This document shows, piece by piece, positions 14,610 through 18,247 of a DNA stretch of 18,247 nt (positions are counted from its first letter, which is position 1; the number at the start of each line of letters is the position of its first letter). The stretch covers positions 1 through 18,247 of the forward strand of contig JAZDKM010000361.1 in assembly GCA_043803085.1 (NCBI GenBank), written 5' to 3'. The translations under genes were made by a program, and so were the position numbers. The stretch comes from JAAEQG01 sp043803085. Lineage in GTDB: Bacteria > Planctomycetota > Phycisphaerae > UBA1845. The notes below the pieces were generated by a model. The model made no database searches and was not told where the DNA came from. It saw nothing but the letters and a program-made list of their open reading frames with translations.

Positions 14610-15305
14610 CTACAACTGTCCCTTGAACGCTTGGTCGAGGATCGCGGGCAGGAGGGCGCCGAGTTCGGCGCGCGCGCCGGGTGGTGGATTCGCAAAGAGA
14701 CGCTGCAACTCCGCGTTTATCGGCGTCTTCGCCTTGCCGCACCAGGCTCGATACCCGCCAGCGAGCCACAGGTACCGGTCCAACTCGCGGTTGCTGCCCG
14801 ACCAGGGAGCCAGTTCACGCAAGCGGTTCAACTTTCCCACAAACGTCGCATAGCGCGAGCCGGCGTCGGGGATTATGTTCCGGGGGCCGAGGTGCAGCTT
14901 CACCATCTGCTCGGCGTACCTGTCCAGAATCGGGAACCGCTTAGCATCCACGAAGAAATGGGCGAACTTTGAAGCGAAGCTCAGGAACACGAGCGGTTTC
15001 TCGTCGGGTCGGCTCAGCGGCAACCGTGCCAGGCGCTCGACAAGTTCGACTCCGGCCGCCGCCGTATCTGGGTCTGCAAGGACGCGCTGGACATGTTGGG
15101 CCATGCGGACAATGGCGAAGACGTGGGTACCGTACAGCCCGTTGATCGTCACAACCTTCAGCAACGCCGAGTCGGCATCGAATCCGGGGAACCGCTCGCC
15201 AAGCTTAAGGAGTGCGTGATCAGCCGCAGTGCACTGCTCCAGATGCGCGTACAACTCGCCAGCGGCCTTGATCTGACGCAGCGTGAGCGGAACCTCCAAC
15301 TCCAT
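14610..15305 (-). CDS. Unknown accessory protein of a type I R-M cluster with an HsdS-like tail
   Basis: I do not recognise the body of this 231-residue protein. Residues 105-130 (FLSFASKFAHFFVDAKRFPILDRY, broken here as motif SKFxHFF and FPILD) resemble the SK-x-x-H-F...FPI-x-D pattern of predicted helix-hairpin-helix-like hypothetical proteins; this is a weak hint. The last 18 residues (ELGALLPAILDQAFKGQL, 214-231) match the HsdS C-terminus almost residue for residue. The ATG at 15305 shares one base with the hsdS stop (TGATG), so translation is coupled; an in-frame GTG at 15308 is also possible. Because the HsdS tail contacts HsdM, the protein may dock on the same complex. It could instead be a duplication by-product. 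Confidence 0.8.
   Translation of the reverse strand: MELEVPLTLRQIKAAGELYAHLEQCTAADHALLKLGERFPGFDADSALLKVVTINGLYGTHVFAIVRMAQHVQRVLADPDTAAAGVELVERLARLPLSRPDEKPLVFLSFASKFAHFFVDAKRFPILDRYAEQMVKLHLGPRNIIPDAGSRYATFVGKLNRLRELAPWSGSNRELDRYLWLAGGYRAWCGKAKTPINAELQRLFANPPPGARAELGALLPAILDQAFKGQL
14620..14670. repeat. 51-bp direct repeat, copy 1 (tail of the accessory gene)
   Basis: This stretch matches 15315-15365 at 49 of 51 positions (by eye), in the same orientation and reading frame. It encodes the HsdS-like C-terminal helix of the accessory protein. Confidence 0.9.
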
Positions 15306-16528
15306 CACAGTTTCCCCTTGAACGCTTTGTCGAGGATCGCGGGCAGGAGGGCGTCGAGTTCGGCGGCGGTGGCGGCCTGAAGCTCCTTCAGCCGGTCCAC
15401 CTTCGCCTGGAGGTCGTCGAAGTGGGCCACGATGCGACGCTGCTCGGTCAGCGGTGCGAGCGGGAGCTCAACTCTGCTGAGCAGCCTTGTATTGAAGCCC
15501 GCCCGCGTCGCACCTCTTATGGCGCCTTCAACCTGCTGCCTGATCTGTCGGCTACCTCGAAAGCCGTAAAACAGATATGCAGGCTCCACGAGTGCGCGAT
15601 CGAGGCGGATCCGCAGAATATGTCCGGTCATCAGCCAGCCATGAGCCTCAGGTGGCACCACTGCGGACCTTCCAACGGTTCCCGAGCGTGTGAACAGCAC
15701 ATCGCCTTCGGCGAGAACGTACCGGCAGAGTTCCCCAGCCTTCGCCTCCGTTACATGATCGATCTGGCTAAGGTCAAGCCGTCCCCATTGAACGTTGCCA
15801 ATAGCAAGAACAGGACGTCCCTCGGGGACATAGTCGCGCTTGTGCAGTTGGGCGCCAAATGGACCCGTCTGGACGGTGTCAAGGTGATCCGGTCCAAGCT
15901 CGTCGACTGAAACCCAACGCCAATGCGCCGGTAATCCATCGCGACTGATTGCGAAGGTTTCATTGACTTCCGACGACAAAAGAACGCTGGCTGCGTCGAT
16001 GGCTCTCTCCCGTAGCCCGCGGGCTTCGGCGATCTTGGCGGCGAGTTGGTCGATCTTGGCCACGATCCGCCGCTGCTCGGCCAACGGGGGCAGGGGGATT
16101 CGGATTTCAAGAAACTTGTCCGGTCGGATGCGGTTCTTTCCGCTAGTTCCGCGGGCATGCTCGTCGCAGGCCTGCCAGAACCACCGCGTCTTCGTGATCC
16201 AATGAAACCACTGGGGCTCTAACCGATCCCGACACGGGGAGAACATGGGGAATTCGCCCGAGCCGAGACAGCCGGCCAACTCTTCGGGAACAACAGCTAC
16301 GCTTCCGTTCCGCGCCCAAATCTTGTTGACGATGATGTCGCCTGCGTCGGCCCGGTATAGTCGGGAGTACTTGGTCGCGGCGCCGTCGATTGGTTCGCGC
16401 TCGTATGCGCCCTCGCCCCAGAGCCGGACGCCGATCTGGCGATAGGTTTGTCCGGGCTCCGGGCGTTCGGCCCGATCAGCCCTGTCGGCAATCTCCTTGA
16501 GCGGAACGATCGGCCACGGAGCGCTCAT
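15305..16528 (-). CDS. hsdS: Type I restriction-modification specificity subunit
   Basis: This 407-residue subunit gives the type I enzyme its DNA target. It has two target-recognition domains (about 1-145 and 200-355), each followed by a conserved coiled region: PLPPLAEQRRIVAKIDQLAA at about 146-164 and LAPLTEQRRIVAHFDDLQAK at about 357-376. The last residues LLPAILDKAFKGKL are the usual C-terminal helix. The ATG at 16528 is preferred over the upstream open frame to 16657 because GAGGG lies eight bases before it and family members begin with a W-x-x-x-x-L-like segment (APWPIVPLKEIA). Its stop overlaps the start of the accessory gene by one base. hsdM lies upstream on the same strand across a structured 163-base gap. 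Confidence 0.93.
   Translation of the reverse strand: MSAPWPIVPLKEIADRADRAERPEPGQTYRQIGVRLWGEGAYEREPIDGAATKYSRLYRADAGDIIVNKIWARNGSVAVVPEELAGCLGSGEFPMFSPCRDRLEPQWFHWITKTRWFWQACDEHARGTSGKNRIRPDKFLEIRIPLPPLAEQRRIVAKIDQLAAKIAEARGLRERAIDAASVLLSSEVNETFAISRDGLPAHWRWVSVDELGPDHLDTVQTGPFGAQLHKRDYVPEGRPVLAIGNVQWGRLDLSQIDHVTEAKAGELCRYVLAEGDVLFTRSGTVGRSAVVPPEAHGWLMTGHILRIRLDRALVEPAYLFYGFRGSRQIRQQVEGAIRGATRAGFNTRLLSRVELPLAPLTEQRRIVAHFDDLQAKVDRLKELQAATAAELDALLPAILDKAFKGKL
15315..15365. repeat. 51-bp direct repeat, copy 2 (tail of hsdS)
   Basis: Partner of the repeat at 14620-14670, 695 bases away, with two mismatches. Recombination between the two copies would delete the accessory gene except for its end and leave hsdS with an almost identical C-terminus. 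Confidence 0.9.
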
Positions 16529-16561
16529 GGTCGACGCCCTCGCCTGCCCTTCGTGGATTCT

Positions 16562-16652
16562 GCAATCGGCGATTGCGGAATCGGATCCGCCCGCCCCGTG
16601 GCGGATTTTGCAGGCGCTGTCTGCACAATCGGCGCGCTCGTGCCGCAAAATC
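16562..16652. other. Structured spacer between hsdM and hsdS
   Basis: Three perfect dyads crowd this gap: GCAATCG/CGATTGC (16562-16576), ATCCGCC/GGCGGAT (16585-16606) and GATTTTGC/GCAAAATC (16604-16611 with 16645-16652). The second and third overlap, so the RNA could switch between alternative folds. The gap is unusually long for an hsdM-hsdS pair, which normally overlap or abut. It may control HsdS dose. No clear promoter stands out. Confidence 0.45.
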
Positions 16653-16691
16653 TGCACGCCGGTGGAGACGGTTGACTATGCTCTCGTTCGC

Positions 16692-18247
16692 TCACGGCCC
16701 GATCCCCTTGGCCAGCACCCCCTTGATCTCGCCCATGATCTCCATGATCCGCCGTTCCTTTACGAGGATGTCCTCGACGAGCTGCTCGGGCGGCAGGTGC
16801 TCCAGGTCCGGTGCGCCGCGCGGGTTCTTCAGGTCCAGGTTGCAGGAGACGAGCTTGCCGTCGGCGTCGGTCTTGAGCACGTCGGCCGCGGCCACCTTCC
16901 ACGCCCGGTCGCTTTCCTTGCGCTTGCCCCACCACTTGAGGCACTCGGCGAACTCCTCGTATTGCAGCGGCTTGGTCTTGGAGTAGTTCTTGCGGCTCTC
17001 GGGCAGCGGCTGCTCGTAGTACCAGATCGTCTTGGTCGGGCCGGACGCGTCGAAGAACAGCAGGTTGGTCGGGATGCTGGTGTACGGGGCGAACACGCCG
17101 TTGGGCAGCCGCACGACGGTGTGCAGGTTGAACCCCTTGAGCAACTGCTCCTTGATGCGGGCGCACACCCCGTCGCCGAAGAGCGTGCCGTTGGGCACGA
17201 CCACACCCGCCCGGCCGCCGCGTTCGCTGCCGCCCTGTCCGGGGCGCTTGAGCTTGCGCATGATGAGTTGCAGGAAGAGCAGGGCGGTTTCGGCCGTCTG
17301 CTTGTCTTCCGGGAAGTTGGCCTTGATGCCCGCCTCCTCCTCGCCGCCGAAGGGTGGGTTGGTGAGGATGACGTCGACGCGGTCGCGGACGCCCAGGTCG
17401 GTGAGCTTGTGCCGCAGGCTGTTGGCGGGGTCGATCTGCGGGAACTCCAGGCCGTGCAGCAGCAGGTTCATCTGGCAGAGCAGGTACGGCAGGGGCTTGG
17501 CCTCGCCGCCGAAGATGGTCTTTTCCTGGAGCGTGCGGCGGTGCTGGACGGTCCGGCACTGCTTCTCGAGGTGATTGAAGGACTCGACCAGAAAGCCGCC
17601 CGTGCCGCACGCCGGGTCCAGGATGACTTCGCCGAGGCGCGGGTCGGTGACCTCGACCATGAAGCGAACCACGGGGCGCGGGGTGTAGAACTCGCCGGAG
17701 TCGCCGGCCGCGTCGCGCATTTCGCGGAGCATGGTCTCGTAGAGGTGGCCGAGCGTGTGGATTTCGTCGGACGACGTGAAGTGGATCTCGTTGACCTTGT
17801 TGATCACGTCGCGGAGCAGGTAGCCGTTGATCATGCGGTTGACCACGCCGGCCCGGCCGCCGCGTTCGCTGCCGCCCTGTCCGGGGCGCTTGAGCTTGCG
17901 CATGATGAGTTGGAGGAACAGCAGGGCGGTTTCGCCCGTCTGCTTGTCCTCCGGGAAGTTGGCCTTGATGCCGGCCTCCTCCTCGCCGCCGAAGGGCGGG
18001 TTGGTGAGGATGACGTCGACGCGGTCCCGATCACCTAGTTCCGTGAGGTTGAAGCGGAGAGTGTTGCCCGGGTCGATTTGAGGGGACTCGAGTCCGTGCA
18101 AAAGCAGGTTCATTTGGCAGAGTAGGAACGGCAGTGGCTTGGCCTCAAAGCCGCGCAGCGCATCGGTCTGAAGGGTGCGGCGGTCCGCTACGGTCTTCAC
18201 CTGCTTCTGGAGATGCAGGAAGGACTCGACGAGGAATCCACCAGTGC
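16692..18247 (-). CDS. hsdM: Type I R-M DNA methyltransferase subunit with duplicated core (cut by the window edge)
   Basis: At least 517 C-terminal residues of an N6-adenine methyltransferase are present. The intact copy (B) has an HsdM-type entry segment (LRDVINKVNEIHF, LGHLYETMLREM, GEFYTPRPVVRFM), the SAM motif I DPACGTGGF (17592-17618), the catalytic NPPFGG (17349-17360 for NPPF), VVVPNGTLFG, and the C-terminal LPPEQLVEDILVKE helix. Upstream, in the same frame, a second core (A) starts at the window edge inside its own motif I (TGGFLVES) and carries NPPFGG at 17991-18002. It ends at RAGVV, where it fuses directly to NRMINGYLLRD (junction 17840/17841). Standard HsdM has one core. Either a true tandem fusion or an assembly chimera is possible. 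hsdR is not visible. Confidence 0.9.
   Translation of the reverse strand, partial: TGGFLVESFLHLQKQVKTVADRRTLQTDALRGFEAKPLPFLLCQMNLLLHGLESPQIDPGNTLRFNLTELGDRDRVDVILTNPPFGGEEEAGIKANFPEDKQTGETALLFLQLIMRKLKRPGQGGSERGGRAGVVNRMINGYLLRDVINKVNEIHFTSSDEIHTLGHLYETMLREMRDAAGDSGEFYTPRPVVRFMVEVTDPRLGEVILDPACGTGGFLVESFNHLEKQCRTVQHRRTLQEKTIFGGEAKPLPYLLCQMNLLLHGLEFPQIDPANSLRHKLTDLGVRDRVDVILTNPPFGGEEEAGIKANFPEDKQTAETALLFLQLIMRKLKRPGQGGSERGGRAGVVVPNGTLFGDGVCARIKEQLLKGFNLHTVVRLPNGVFAPYTSIPTNLLFFDASGPTKTIWYYEQPLPESRKNYSKTKPLQYEEFAECLKWWGKRKESDRAWKVAAADVLKTDADGKLVSCNLDLKNPRGAPDLEHLPPEQLVEDILVKERRIMEIMGEIKGVLAKGIGP
17199..17605. repeat. Duplicated methyltransferase core, copy B
   Basis: This stretch aligns without gaps to 17841-18247 at an offset of 642 bases (214 codons). 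The two encoded segments share about 84% identity by eye over 135 residues. The part from RVDVIL to AGVV is almost identical, while the part nearer motif I differs at many positions. Confidence 0.85.
17841..18247. repeat. Duplicated methyltransferase core, copy A (continues past the window)
   Basis: Partner of 17199-17605. It ends abruptly at 17841, where the coding frame passes into the entry segment of copy B instead of the expected VPNGTLFG motif. Confidence 0.85.

Noticed and set aside
16497..18038. Long open frame on the plus strand
   Set aside because: It is the antisense of hsdM and shows the duplication only because hsdM does.

Overview
The window looks like a piece of a high-GC Planctomycetota chromosome, probably near Phycisphaerae. 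The best clues are a secreted protein ending in a PKD domain and a dockerin-like tail of the kind common in that phylum (LADFAEFQ...CFG...GDMNG...VDLLDYALF), several zinc-ribbon and lipoprotein genes of unknown role, and GTG starts. No marker gene is present, so this is an inference.

Layout. (1) 1-1897, minus strand: a ribbon-helix-helix/zinc-ribbon regulator, a His-rich six-helix membrane protein and the N-terminal part of an XPB-type DEAH helicase, behind a strong sigma70-type promoter. (2) 2022-6833, plus strand: a membrane-anchored double zinc-ribbon protein, then a three-subunit molybdenum hydroxylase (FAD, [2Fe-2S] and Mo subunits). The two gaps inside the hydroxylase cluster hold dense repeats: three REP-like hairpins, and a perfect 32-bp inverted repeat built of heptamers. 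(3) 6974-8829: a small lipoprotein facing a secreted CBM96/DNRLRE-PKD-dockerin protein. (4) 9172-13881: cell-envelope genes, namely an MsbA-like ABC exporter with a large extracytoplasmic insert, an M28 peptidase lipoprotein and an LpxL-like acyltransferase. (5) 13882-14087: REP-like hairpins and tRNA-Ala(CGC). (6) 14164-18247: an accessory block next to the tRNA, with an internally deleted HAD hydrolase followed by a minus-strand type I restriction-modification cluster (hsdM, hsdS and an unknown third gene).

How the genes work together. The hydroxylase genes form one oxidoreductase of unknown substrate. The ABC exporter and the acyltransferase could both serve outer-membrane lipid assembly. 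The type I cluster is the most unusual part. Its hsdM carries two in-frame copies of the methyltransferase core. The third gene, translationally coupled to hsdS, is an unknown protein that ends in the same tail as HsdS, and the tail DNA is a 51-bp near-identical direct repeat. This suggests an accessory protein that docks on the HsdM/HsdS complex, or a recombination product. No hsdR is visible; the cluster runs off the right edge.
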